Translations under genes and position numbers: made by a program
Shown here: piece after piece, positions 1 to 8,400 of the stretch
How positions within the stretch are numbered: position 1 is the first letter of the stretch
Layout: the number at the start of each line of letters is the position of its first letter
The notes under the pieces: generated by a model
The model's database searches: none
Told to the model about the DNA's origin: nothing
The model's input: the letters and a program-made list of their open reading frames with translations, nothing else
Source of the DNA: Burkholderia contaminans
GTDB taxonomy: Bacteria; Pseudomonadota; Gammaproteobacteria; Burkholderiales; Burkholderiaceae
NCBI RefSeq assembly: GCF_029633825.1
Contig: NZ_CP090641.1
Coordinates: 1,922,001 to 1,986,000, forward strand
Reading direction: 5' to 3'
Length of the DNA: 64,000 nt

Positions 1-2
1 AG

Positions 3-218
3 GCGATCACGACGCTGCAGCCGGGCGCCATCTCGGCGCCGATCCGAGTGGGCGACGCCTTCGCGTTCGTGAAGCTCGACGAGAAGCGGAAGACCGTCGT
101 GCCGACGTTCGACGCGGCGAAGAACGTGCTGCGCCAGCAGCTCGAAGCGCAGGCGGATCAGCGGGCAATGGCTGCGTTGGTCGAGAAGCTTGCTTCGCAG
201 GCGACGATTCAGCAGTAA
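3..218 (+). CDS. Parvulin-type peptidyl-prolyl cis-trans isomerase, C-terminal end (partial)
   Basis: The window opens inside this gene; only the last 71 codons are present, read in the frame beginning at base 3 and ending with TAA at 216-218. The visible segment reads LQPGAISAPIRVGDAFAFVK, typical of the end of a PpiC/parvulin fold (a 'GEISAPV-x-F-G-h-H-I-I' type strand), followed by a long charged helix rich in Gln and Ala (VLRQQLEAQADQRAMAALVEKL) that in this family forms the chaperone-like C-terminal arm. The protein probably acts on envelope proteins in the periplasm, but the signal peptide and catalytic core lie outside the window. A strong terminator follows at once. Confidence 0.8.
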   Translation, partial: AITTLQPGAISAPIRVGDAFAFVKLDEKRKTVVPTFDAAKNVLRQQLEAQADQRAMAALVEKLASQATIQQ

Positions 219-234
219 GTCGGTGGTGTGTGAA

Positions 235-290
235 GGGCTGCCCGGGCTGTCTGGCGCTTTTGCGACGGACAGGCGGGCAGCCCGTTTTTT
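235..290 (+). terminator. Intrinsic terminator after the PPIase gene
   Basis: A 10-bp perfect stem (GGGCTGCCCG at 235-244 with CGGGCAGCCC at 274-283) is followed by G and six T residues at 285-290. It lies 16 bp past the PPIase stop codon and is oriented to end that transcript. Confidence 0.85.
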
Positions 291-379
291 GTTTGTATCG
301 GAATCGTTTCAGCGGGTGACCGAATAGTGCATCAGGGGCGAACGTCGTGCGATTGCCGACGCGCGTTGACGCATCGCAG

Positions 380-397
380 AATCAGCCTGGTCTGATT
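380..397. promoter_or_regulatory. Imperfect copy of the ATCAGACC/GGTCTGAT palindrome
   Basis: AATCAGCCTGGTCTGATT is a near-palindrome (7 of 9 paired positions) matching the elements at 32207, 36884 and 40669, which precede short terminator-ended units. On the minus strand a GCAAT element starts at base 356, 33 nt from the centre (32 nt to ACAAT in the other three). On the plus strand TAAATT lies at 419-424. No terminator with a T run follows in either direction, so this copy is weaker and its orientation is undecided. Apart from the terminator at 235-290, I see nothing else in the gene-free stretch 219-576. Confidence 0.4.
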
Positions 398-576
398 GGT
401 TGTAACGATCGTTCACGCTAAATTGAGCAGGTGTGGTATCGGAGGGGCTTCGGCGGCGACCGTTGGGCCCGGTCGCAGTCATGCTATCCATTGATGGCGC
501 TACTCCTAACGCTGCCTTATGCGAGCGCCGAAGATATTCCGGTGCCACACACTTCCTTTCCAGGGCGGGATCTTTG

Positions 577-897
577 TCACGCTGCGACAGTGATACCAGC
601 CGAACGCGAGCGTCTTGCAGGCTGCACCACGATTTCCACATGCTGGCCCAGCGACACCAGCGCTTGCATCAGCCGCTCCAGAGAAATGTTCCGGAGTCTG
701 TAGCGACGCACTTGGGATACCTTCGGTTGTGTCATTCCAATGATGGACGCCGCCTCGAACCGAGTCAGGCCACGCTGGTCGATCAGTTCGTTTAGCTTGA
801 GAGCGAGCGCGGCCTTGGTCGTCAGTGCCTGGGCATCATCGAATTCCAGGTCGACAAGCACGTTGTCGGCGCACTGAGGATATTCGTCGCGATTCAT
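577..897 (-). CDS. XRE-family HTH regulator (HigA/HTH_37-like antitoxin)
   Basis: 106-residue cytoplasmic DNA-binding protein. Residues from about 38 to 75 form a Cro/C1-type helix-turn-helix (LIDQRGLTRFEAASIIGMTQPKVSQVRRYRLRNIS, written here in part as LTRFEAASIIGMTQPKVSQV). The tail SLERLMQALVSLGQHVEIVV is typical of the small HTH_37 antitoxin-like regulators found beside toxins. ATG at 897 is preferred over a GTG one codon upstream. The gene is 95 bp downstream of a homologous HTH gene, which in turn overlaps a SymE-like gene, all on the minus strand. It may autoregulate the locus or be a duplicated antitoxin. The C-terminal half is nearly identical to its neighbour, even at DNA level (around 637-660 versus 1042-1065). 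Confidence 0.75.
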   Translation of the reverse strand: MNRDEYPQCADNVLVDLEFDDAQALTTKAALALKLNELIDQRGLTRFEAASIIGMTQPKVSQVRRYRLRNISLERLMQALVSLGQHVEIVVQPARRSRSAGITVAA

Positions 898-992
898 CAC
901 TTATCGATTAAGAGAGTGTGGCGTCGGAACTGCGATGGCGGCGGCCGGAACCGGCCACCGCACACACTACTTTCCCTCTACTCCGACAGCCT

Positions 993-1313
993 TCAGACCG
1001 AAACCGTAATACCCACCGGCCCCGATTCCTTCGCGGGCCGCACCACGATTTCCACATGCTGGCCGAGCGATGCGAGCGTCACCATCAGCGTTTCCAGCGA
1101 AACGTTCCGAAGCCTCTCGCGCTGCTCGGGTGTGACCACCGGCCGGGTCATCTCGGCCAGCGCGGCAGCCTCTTCCTCGCTCAGGCCACGCGACGCGATC
1201 AGCGCATTGAGCTTCAGCACAAGTGCGGACTTGGCCGCCAGTTCCCCGACGTCGTAAAGGTCGAAATCGGACGATACGTCGTCGGTGTGTTGCTTCGGGG
1301 CATCTTGGTTCAT
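993..1313 (-). CDS. XRE-family HTH protein, partner of the SymE-like toxin
   Basis: 106 residues, homologous along its length to the protein at 577-897. The tail SLETLMVTLASLGQHVEIVV is shared, but the recognition-helix region differs (MTRPVVTPEQRERLRNVS against MTQPKVSQVRRYRLRNIS), so DNA-binding specificity may have changed or been lost. Its ATG at 1313 overlaps the stop of the upstream SymE-like gene in an ATGA junction, and a good Shine-Dalgarno (GGAG, 8 nt away) precedes it. The two genes therefore form an operon with coupled translation, the usual arrangement for a toxin-antitoxin pair. The role as antitoxin or autorepressor is inferred from family and context. Confidence 0.75.
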   Translation of the reverse strand: MNQDAPKQHTDDVSSDFDLYDVGELAAKSALVLKLNALIASRGLSEEEAAALAEMTRPVVTPEQRERLRNVSLETLMVTLASLGQHVEIVVRPAKESGPVGITVSV

Positions 1314-1645
1314 TGTGCTTCTCCTGCCATCACCGATTCCAGTTGCCGGCCCGTTGCGGGATCGTCGTCGGGGCGTTCGTGCCTTGTGCGATGATCGCTG
1401 CCCGCATCATCGACCGGGGTAATCACCAGCCGCTTGTGCGATACCTCGATCTGCAAGCGCTGCTCGGGATCGAAACCCGCTGCCTCGATCCACCGGCCGG
1501 ACAATTTCGTCCACAGATACATGACAGGCGGTGCCATGTCGGTCAGCCTGATGTGCGGGACGAGGCGGCCAGATTGAGAAGACGATTGCGGGGAGAGAAA
1601 ACAATCGCGGAAATACGTCGGTGCGTTATGATTCGCGCCAGCCAT
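1310..1645 (-). CDS. SymE-like toxin
   Basis: 111 residues. The central segment (LSGRWIEAAGFDPEQRLQIE followed by VSHKRLVITP) is the SymE/AbrB-like signature: a short beta-rich domain with the 'L-x-G-x-W-L-x-x-A-G-F-x-x-G' pattern ending in LVITP. E. coli SymE is an SOS-induced protein that affects nucleic acids and translation and is repressed by an antisense RNA. Burkholderia copies are often chromosomal accessory genes. An ATG at 1645 with GGAG seven bases upstream is preferred over a TTG two codons earlier. Unusual features are an N-terminal extension and a C-terminal tail of about 35 residues (DHRTRHERPDDDPATGRQ), and the HTH gene fused to it by a 4-bp overlap. No antisense RNA could be recognised. 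Confidence 0.7.
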   Translation of the reverse strand: MAGANHNAPTYFRDCFLSPQSSSQSGRLVPHIRLTDMAPPVMYLWTKLSGRWIEAAGFDPEQRLQIEVSHKRLVITPVDDAGSDHRTRHERPDDDPATGRQLESVMAGEAQ

Positions 1646-1681
1646 GGTCAACTCCGTTGTTGAGTGTTGAGTTGGTTGTGG

Positions 1682-1888
1682 TCAGCGGCCCGCAGGTGTT
1701 GTTGTCACCTGCGGGCCGCGCTCGTTTACGCAGCGAATTTCGATCGCCATTCCGTTACATGCTTGGCAGGTCGAAATGACCGAACATTCGAAGCGAAAAC
1801 GTGCAACCACTTTACCGAGATTGACTGCGGGCTGATATCGGTCTTGTACGGTTTTATCGACATTGGCCATTCGGCCGATGCCTTGCAT
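1682..1888 (-). CDS. Small Cys-containing hypothetical ORF (doubtful)
   Basis: A possible 68-residue protein. The middle carries closely spaced cysteines (ECSVISTCQACNGMAIEIRC), which could bind a metal, but no family is recognised and no convincing ribosome binding site precedes the ATG. It fills the gap between the SymE-like gene and the kinase gene, and its 3' end lies in the 14-bp inverted repeat at 1685-1719. It could equally be a chance frame. Confidence 0.3.
   Translation of the reverse strand: MQGIGRMANVDKTVQDRYQPAVNLGKVVARFRFECSVISTCQACNGMAIEIRCVNERGPQVTTTPAGR
1685..1719. repeat. Perfect 14-bp inverted repeat (hairpin)
   Basis: GCGGCCCGCAGGTG at 1685-1698 pairs perfectly with 1706-1719 across a 7-base loop. 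No T run follows on either strand, so it is not a standard intrinsic terminator. It sits upstream of the SymE-like operon and could be a transcription boundary or an RNA structure in its leader. Confidence 0.6.
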
Positions 1889-1936
1889 CCTTGATGCGCA
1901 ACGATTCCAGGGCGGTTGCGCCGGCGGACCGCTTCG

Positions 1937-4900
1937 TCACTTCATCGCCGATATGTCAGAAAACGTGTCGGCCGGGTGTTGCGACTCGCCTGGCGCACGT
2001 CGTTCGAGGATCTCTTTCGCGTCGCGCCGATAGCGCTCGAACTCACGCGCGAACGCTGCGGCGTCGCCCGCCAGCGCCAACGCTTCCATCGATGCGCAAA
2101 GACCGGATATCTCATCCTCGCCGATCATCGCGAACGCGCCGCGCATGCTGTGAATCTCCGTGCGGGCAGCCTTCAGGTCGCCATCCTGCAGCGCCCGCGC
2201 GATTGCGACATTCGACCGGTGCGCGGTGTCCGAAAGCACCTTGTGCAGATCATGAGGCAGCGGCCCATGCCGGCGCGACGGCGGCGGAGCGTGCGGCGCC
2301 TGCGACGGCCCCGTGTGCTTCGTGATCGCCAGCTCGAGCGATTTCAACGACGTCGGCTTCGCGACGATCTCGTCGATCCCCGCTTCCCGCGCGAGACGCA
2401 ATTCATCCGGCTCGGCATGCGCGGTCACCGCGAGAATCGGCCTTGCGCGGCCTCGCTCACGCAGCACGCGCGCAAACGCATAGCCGTCGAGCCCCGGCAT
2501 GTTGAGATCGGTCATCACGAGCGCATAGTCGTGCCGGTCGACGAGGTCGAGCGCTTCCGCGACGCTCGACGCGACATCGGCCGGATAGCCTAGAACGTCG
2601 AGTTGATCGTGGATCAGCGAACGGTTCACCGGGTTGTCGTCGACGAACAGCACGCGGGCGTTCGGCGCGTCGGCCCCCGCGTCGGCGCGCGCGGCGCCCG
2701 GCCTGTGATCGAGCGGCAGCGGCAGCGTAATGATGAACGTCGAGCCGACTCCCGGCACACTGTCGACCGCAATGTTGCCGCCCATCGATTCGACGAGCTT
2801 GTGGCTCAGCGCAAGCCCGATGCCGGTGCCCCCGAAACGTCGCGCGATCGACCTGTCGGCCTGCGCGAACGGCTCGAATATGTGCGCGAGCTGGTCGGCC
2901 GTCATTCCGATCCCCGAATCGCTGACGCGGATCGTCACCGGCGTTGCGTCGACGGCCGATGCCGATACCGACAGCGCCACCGTGCCGCGATCCGTGAACT
3001 TGATCGCGTTGCTGACCAGGTTCACGACGATCTGCCGCACACGCATCGGATCGCCAACGTACGCATGCGCGACGGCCGGGTCGATATCCACCCGCAGCGC
3101 GACGCCCTTCGCGGCAGCCATCGGCTCGAACAGGTCGGCGAGGTCGCGCATCAGGTCGTCGATGCGGAAGCTGGTGGCTTCGAGCGTCATCCGGTCGGCT
3201 TCGATCTTCGTCATGTCGAGCACGTTGTTCAGCATGTCGAGCAGCATTCGCGCGGCCGACGTGACCGCATGCAGCCGGCGCTTCTGTCGGCTCGGGTCGG
3301 GCGCCTTGTCGAGCAGTTCGAGATTGCCGAGCATCGCGTTCAGTGGCGTGCGGATCTCGTGCGTGATCGTCGCGAGGAAGGTCGATTTCGCGCGGTTCGC
3401 ACTGCCGAGCGCGCGCTCGGCGTCGGCACGTGTGGTGATGTCGGAGAAGCTGCACAGCAGCGTGTCGCGGCCCTTGTAGCGCGCGCGGACGAAGTTGACG
3501 AGCAGGTCACGCGTGCGGCCGTCGTTCAGCGTGACGGGCAACTCGACGTCGAGCTGGAATGCGTCGCCGTCCTGGCGCTCGCGATAGCGCGCGAGCAGGC
3601 GTTCATGCAGCGGCGGCGAGCCGGCCTCCTTCTCGTACAGCTCCATCATCCGGTTGCGCAGCAGCACCTGGCGCGAGCCGAGCGAGATCAGGCCGATGCC
3701 GAACGGCGCGGTCGAGATGATCGCGCGGCTCATCTGCTCGCTTTCGAACACGCGGCGCGAGCGGCGGAACAGCGGCGCGAACAGCTTCAGGTCGAACGTG
3801 ATCACGAGCCCCCACAGCACGGCGAGCATCAGCGCGGTCGTGCCGAACTCGCGCAGCATCGCGGGCCAGATCGCATGGGCGATCATCCGCCACGAATACG
3901 CATAGACGATCGCGAAACCCGTATCGGAGATCCGGTCGCTGACCGTGAAGATGCCGTCCCGATAGTTCGCGGTGAGCCGGTCGAAGCCGTGCCGCCATTC
4001 GCGATCGGCGAGTGCGTCACGCATCAGCGCCGCGCCGTCGGTCGCCGCGTCGGTGCGGTCCGCGCTCAGCAGGATGCGGCCGGTTTCGTCGACGAGCATG
4101 GCCACCGTGTCGTCGGGCGCGTGGTCCATCCGGTCGGCGATCACGTCCACGTCGAGGTCGCTGACGAACGTCATCACTTGATCGAGGCCGTCGAATACCG
4201 GCTCGACGAGGCGAAACACGGTCTTGCCCGTGAGCGGATCGACTGCGGGCGGCTGCCACGCAATGTGGCGGGTGTTGCGCCAGTGGCGCGCGATCGCCGG
4301 ATTGCGCCAGTCGACGACGTCGAATGCCAGGCGATCGATCAGCGCATGCGTGTCGTGCGCGCCCATGCGGGCAAGCAGGTCAGGGTACGGCGTGTTCGGC
4401 GGCGGCGTGATCGCGATCACGCGATGGTCGGGGCTGTACGCATAGCCGGTGATCGGGCGCCCGGTCTGGCGCTCGGCTGCCGCGATCGAGATCGTCTGGC
4501 GTTCCATCAACTGCACGTAGCGATCGAATTCGCCGTTGGCGGTGGCATCGGGCGTGGCGGCGACGAACACTTCGGTCGCGCCGCGCATCGGCGACAGCAG
4601 CACGTGCCCGTCGCGTCGCAGCGTGTCGGACGACGCGCGTGCATGCGGCGGATGACCGCTCCACAGCAATTCCGCATTGATCACTGCGCGGCGCATCGAC
4701 GCCTGCTTCGCATCGATTTCGAGCTGGACGAGCGCCTTGTGTGTCGTGAGCAGCTCGCGACGCTTCGAGATGTAGTCGCGCACCGAGCCGGTGAGCAGGA
4801 TGCTCGCCGCGAACAGCATCACGAGCGACAGCAGCACGGCGCCGCCATACAGCGTGAAGCGCTGGTAGCGGTGCAGCAGGCCCAGGTCGCGCGGCTCGCC

Positions 4901-4963
4901 GCCGATCGAAGCGAACGGCGCGCCGGCATCCGCCTGGGACGCGAAGAGATGTCGAATGGGCAT
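1937..4963 (-). CDS. Hybrid sensor histidine kinase with receiver and Hpt domains (adhesin cluster kinase 1)
   Basis: 1008-residue inner-membrane sensor. A membrane segment at about residues 36-60 and a second at about 366-388 bracket a large periplasmic sensor region of unknown ligand. A PAS-like segment follows, then HisKA (THEIRTPLNAMLGN, phospho-acceptor H535), HATPase (NLVSNAIKF, DSGIGM, GGTGIGLAL), a receiver (VLFVDDNPVNRS, MTDLNMPGLDGY with D819) and a C-terminal Hpt domain (EIHSMRGAFAMIG, H938). All phosphorelay residues are present, so phosphate can pass H-D-H to a separate regulator. No regulator gene adjoins it on the same strand. The closest candidates are the two RcsB-like genes at 18.3 and 19.2 kb. 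The ATG at 4963 is chosen because upstream sequence in the same frame is basic, non-hydrophobic and non-conserved in look. It is transcribed divergently from the giant adhesin. It has the same architecture as the kinase at 28083-31115. Confidence 0.9.
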   Translation of the reverse strand: MPIRHLFASQADAGAPFASIGGEPRDLGLLHRYQRFTLYGGAVLLSLVMLFAASILLTGSVRDYISKRRELLTTHKALVQLEIDAKQASMRRAVINAELLWSGHPPHARASSDTLRRDGHVLLSPMRGATEVFVAATPDATANGEFDRYVQLMERQTISIAAAERQTGRPITGYAYSPDHRVIAITPPPNTPYPDLLARMGAHDTHALIDRLAFDVVDWRNPAIARHWRNTRHIAWQPPAVDPLTGKTVFRLVEPVFDGLDQVMTFVSDLDVDVIADRMDHAPDDTVAMLVDETGRILLSADRTDAATDGAALMRDALADREWRHGFDRLTANYRDGIFTVSDRISDTGFAIVYAYSWRMIAHAIWPAMLREFGTTALMLAVLWGLVITFDLKLFAPLFRRSRRVFESEQMSRAIISTAPFGIGLISLGSRQVLLRNRMMELYEKEAGSPPLHERLLARYRERQDGDAFQLDVELPVTLNDGRTRDLLVNFVRARYKGRDTLLCSFSDITTRADAERALGSANRAKSTFLATITHEIRTPLNAMLGNLELLDKAPDPSRQKRRLHAVTSAARMLLDMLNNVLDMTKIEADRMTLEATSFRIDDLMRDLADLFEPMAAAKGVALRVDIDPAVAHAYVGDPMRVRQIVVNLVSNAIKFTDRGTVALSVSASAVDATPVTIRVSDSGIGMTADQLAHIFEPFAQADRSIARRFGGTGIGLALSHKLVESMGGNIAVDSVPGVGSTFIITLPLPLDHRPGAARADAGADAPNARVLFVDDNPVNRSLIHDQLDVLGYPADVASSVAEALDLVDRHDYALVMTDLNMPGLDGYAFARVLRERGRARPILAVTAHAEPDELRLAREAGIDEIVAKPTSLKSLELAITKHTGPSQAPHAPPPSRRHGPLPHDLHKVLSDTAHRSNVAIARALQDGDLKAARTEIHSMRGAFAMIGEDEISGLCASMEALALAGDAAAFAREFERYRRDAKEILERRAPGESQHPADTFSDISAMK

Positions 4964-5172
4964 GGAGCGAATACCATGAATCGATGCGCAAATCAGGAGC
5001 CGCGAACGGCGCGCGCGGCGCAGGCCGCGCGCAAGCCGGGACGTGGGGCGATATCCGTAAGCCGTGTGGTGAGGCAGGCGAATCGCGCTGCCGGCTCGGG
5101 GGAACGAGCGAATTATCGGGATAGTGGAGTCGCCCGTATGTAGGGCAATCCGAAACAGTCGAGGGCAATGAC

Positions 5173-5186
5173 TAAGACCAGTCCTA
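5173..5186. promoter_or_regulatory. RcsB-box-like palindrome, site 1
   Basis: TAAGACCAGTCCTA, an inverted repeat with one mismatch. It fits the pattern TARGAC-N2-GNCYTA shared by sites upstream of all three adhesin genes. It lies roughly midway between kinase 1 (start 4963) and the adhesin (start 5449) and could serve either. Confidence 0.6.
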
Positions 5187-5317
5187 TTTGTTCGAGCACT
5201 TGCGCGATGCGTATATAAATCCCGCTGCGCGCGCATGTCAAATCAAATCGAAATTCGATCAAGAGAACGTAGCATCGGGGGCGGTTTGGCACAGGCGATT
5301 GTCAAGCAACGTCAGGC

Positions 5318-5331
5318 TAGGACCGGTCCTA
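5318..5331. promoter_or_regulatory. RcsB-box-like palindrome, site 2 (giant adhesin)
   Basis: TAGGACCGGTCCTA is a perfect 14-bp palindrome centred 125 bp before the adhesin start codon. The bases that follow (CTACAAAA) are shared with the matching position upstream of the adhesin at 20098-24660. Confidence 0.7.
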
Positions 5332-5448
5332 CAAAATAAGTCATCACACGTCCGGCCGTCTGATTAACCAAATGACAGCCGATCAATACATTGGCATCTG
5401 TGGACGAGGCTTGTCCTTTCTTCTTCTCTTTCTACAGAGGCTATCAAC

Positions 5449-8400
5449 GTGAACAAGACTTATCGGACCGTCTGGAACGCGACGACGGGCACATGGGCGG
5501 CAGCGCCCGAAACGGCGCGGATGCGCACGAAATCCAAATCGAATACGGCGATGAAGTCGTCGGTGTCGGCGGCGGTCGCGGTGATGGCCGGGGTTGGCGG
5601 CGGGACGGTGTCGGTCGATGCGATGGCGCAGGCGGCGAATGGTTACGGCTCGTTGTCGCTCTGCGCACCTGGGAGTACGGGCACGGTTTTTGGCAGCGGA
5701 GCTATTTCCGGCACAAGGACGACGGGCGTATGTGGCGCGGCAATCTCGAATTTCAGGCTCAGTGAAGGGCACGTGCGGTCGTTCCAGCTGTACAACCACA
5801 GCAACGCCGCTGGCGGTGGTATCGGTCAGGCAAGTGCGGCGACCGAAGCTGGCATCAGCGGTACCGTCGATGGTCACCTCTTCCTGCTGGGCGGATCCGG
5901 CGTGCACCTCCGGGGGGCGGTGGATTTCGACAGCAACGCCAGCATGACGAACCATCGCATCACGAACCTGGCAGCGGGTAGCGCCGGGACGGATGCCGTT
6001 AACCTCAACCAGTTGAATGCGGCGGTTGCGGCGGCGAGCGGCAACCCTTATGTGGCCATCAGCACCGGCGCATATGCTGCGTCGACGGCCGCCGTGGCGA
6101 CGGGAGGCTACAGCGCGACTGCGGTGGGCGGGAATGCGCGCGCGACCGGTATCTCGGCGGTGGCGCTTGGCGGCAACACGGTAGCGAGCAACCAAAATGC
6201 GACCGCTATCGGTACGCTGTCGCAAGCAACAGGGTCGGAAAGCGTTGCGGTCGGTACGAGCGCGCGCGCAACAGGCGGCAATTCATCTGCATTCGGGCAA
6301 GGTGCCGTCGCGCAGGCGGCCGGTGCGACGGCAATCGGTTCGGGGGCCAACTCAGGCACGGCCAACTCCATTGCGATGGGACGCAACGCCGTAGTCAATG
6401 CCGGTGGGGTGACTGGCGCCAACTCGTCGATCGCGATCGGCAATGGCGCCGTGGCGGGCGGTACGGACACGATCGTCATCGGGACGAGCACGTCACACTC
6501 GGGGTCGGGTGCGACGGTCGTGGGTGCCAACGCCAGTGCAATGGGCGGTGGTGCTGGCGTTGCACTGGGAAATGCCAGTTCGGCTGCCGGGAACGCCGCG
6601 GTCGCGCTCGGCCAGAGCTCGGTCGCGAGCGGCCAGAATTCCGTGGCGTTGGGTACCGGTAGCGTGGCGAATGCAGCCAACACCGTTTCGGTCGGTTCGA
6701 CGACGGTACAGCGACGCATCACGAACATGGCTGCCGGTACGGCAGCTACGGACGCAGTCAACGTGAGCCAGCTGACGGGCGTGACGAGTGCGCTCGGCGG
6801 CGGCGCCGGCGTGGGCGCGGACGGCAGCATCACCAGGCCAACGTACAACGTTGCCGGCAAAAATTACAACAACGTGGGCGACGCGCTGGATGCGCTTGCC
6901 GCGAGTGGTGGCGATCCGGATTCAGTGAAGTACGACGATGCCACGCATCGTGCGATCACGCTGGGCAATACCGGCACGCCGGTGGGGATCCACAACGTGG
7001 CGGCCGGTGCGCTGTCGGCGACGAGCAAGGACGCGGTGAACGGCTCGCAGCTGTTCGCGACGAACACGCGCGTCGGTGACCTCGAGGGTTCGCTGAAGGA
7101 TGGCGGCGTGATCGATCCGATCACGGGCAAATCGCTGGCGGTGACGTATGACGGCGTCGCGCAGGACAAGGTCACGCTGAAGGGCGCAGACGGCACGACG
7201 CTCGCGAACCTGAAGGCAGGCGTTGCCGACATGGATGCAGTGAACGTGTCGCAACTGAAGGACTCCGGCCTGATCGGCGACGACGGCAAGGCGATTGCGG
7301 CCGTGACGTACGACGACGCAACGAAGGGCTCCGTGACGCTCGGCGGTGCGGGTGCAACGACGCCTGTCGCACTGAAGAACGTTGCTGACGCGAAGGACGA
7401 TCACGACGCGCTGAACCTTGGCCAGCTTAAGGAAGCGGGCCTGGTCGGTGACGACGGCTCGGGCAACCTGACGTCGATGGCGGTGACGTACGACGGCGCG
7501 GCGCGCGACAAGGTCACGCTGCAAGGCGCAGACGGCACGACGCTGTCCAACGTGAAGGCCGGTGTGGCCGACATGGACGCCGTGAACGTCGGCCAGATGA
7601 AAGACGCGCTTGCGACGAAGACGGACGACACCCTGATCAAGGTCAGGAGTAGCGGCGATACGCCGCCCCCGGCAACGGCGGCATCCGAGCGCGCGATTGC
7701 GATCGGCGGCGGAGCATATGCGGACAGCCGCGTCACCGGCGGCGGGGTGGGCGACGGCGCGGTGGCGATCGGCGAGGGCGCGACGGCTACCGGCGGTTTT
7801 GCCACGGCCGTGGGCGCAGCTTCCTATGCAGGCCATCTGGGCTCGGCATTCGGTGACGCGGCCAGCGCATCGGGTGCGTCGTCTTCCGCATTCGGGGAGT
7901 CGGCCAACGCATCGGGTGACACGGCGACCGCAATCGGCGCGCTGGCTTCGGCCACCGGTACCAGCGCGATTGCGCTTGGCATCGTGGCGAAAGCGGATGG
8001 GAAGGACAGCATGGCGCTTGGCGCCGGTGCGCATGCGCAAGGCACATCGACCGTTGCGCTCGGCGCGGACTCGGTTGCCGATCGCGACAACACCGTGTCC
8101 GTCGGCTCGGCCACGCAACAACGTCAGATCGTCAACGTTGCGGCCGGTACGCAGGATACCGACGCCGTGAACGTAGCGCAGTTGAAGGATTCGGGCCTGA
8201 TCGGCGACGACGGCAAGGCAATTGCCGCGGTGACGTACGACGACGCCACGAAGAGTTCGGTGACGCTCGGCGGCGCGGGCGCGACGACGCCGGTGGCGAT
8301 CCACAACGTGGCTGCAGGTGCGCTGTCGGCGACGAGCACGGATGCGGTGAACGGCTCGCAGCTGTTCGCGACGAACACGCGCGTGGGTGACATCGAGGAT

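Larger units (their letters stand above)
4964..5448. promoter_or_regulatory. Divergent control region between kinase 1 and the giant adhesin gene
   Basis: This 485-bp gene-free region holds the promoters of two divergent genes. It contains two RcsB-box-like palindromes (5173-5186 and 5318-5331). The last 60 bases before the adhesin GTG are pyrimidine-rich and then carry AGAGG nine bases before the start codon. I could not fix -35/-10 elements with confidence. Confidence 0.6.

Noticed and set aside
309..641. 110-codon minus-strand frame downstream of the first HTH gene
   Set aside because: It overlaps the end of the HTH gene in another frame and has no recognisable features.
2603..5143. An 846-codon open frame antisense to kinase 1
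   Set aside because: Arg-rich shadow of a gene with clear kinase, receiver and Hpt motifs on the other strand.
5287..5305. TGGCAC followed by TTG, suggestive of a sigma-54 promoter ahead of the giant adhesin
   Set aside because: The spacing is one base too long and the GC of the -12 element is missing.
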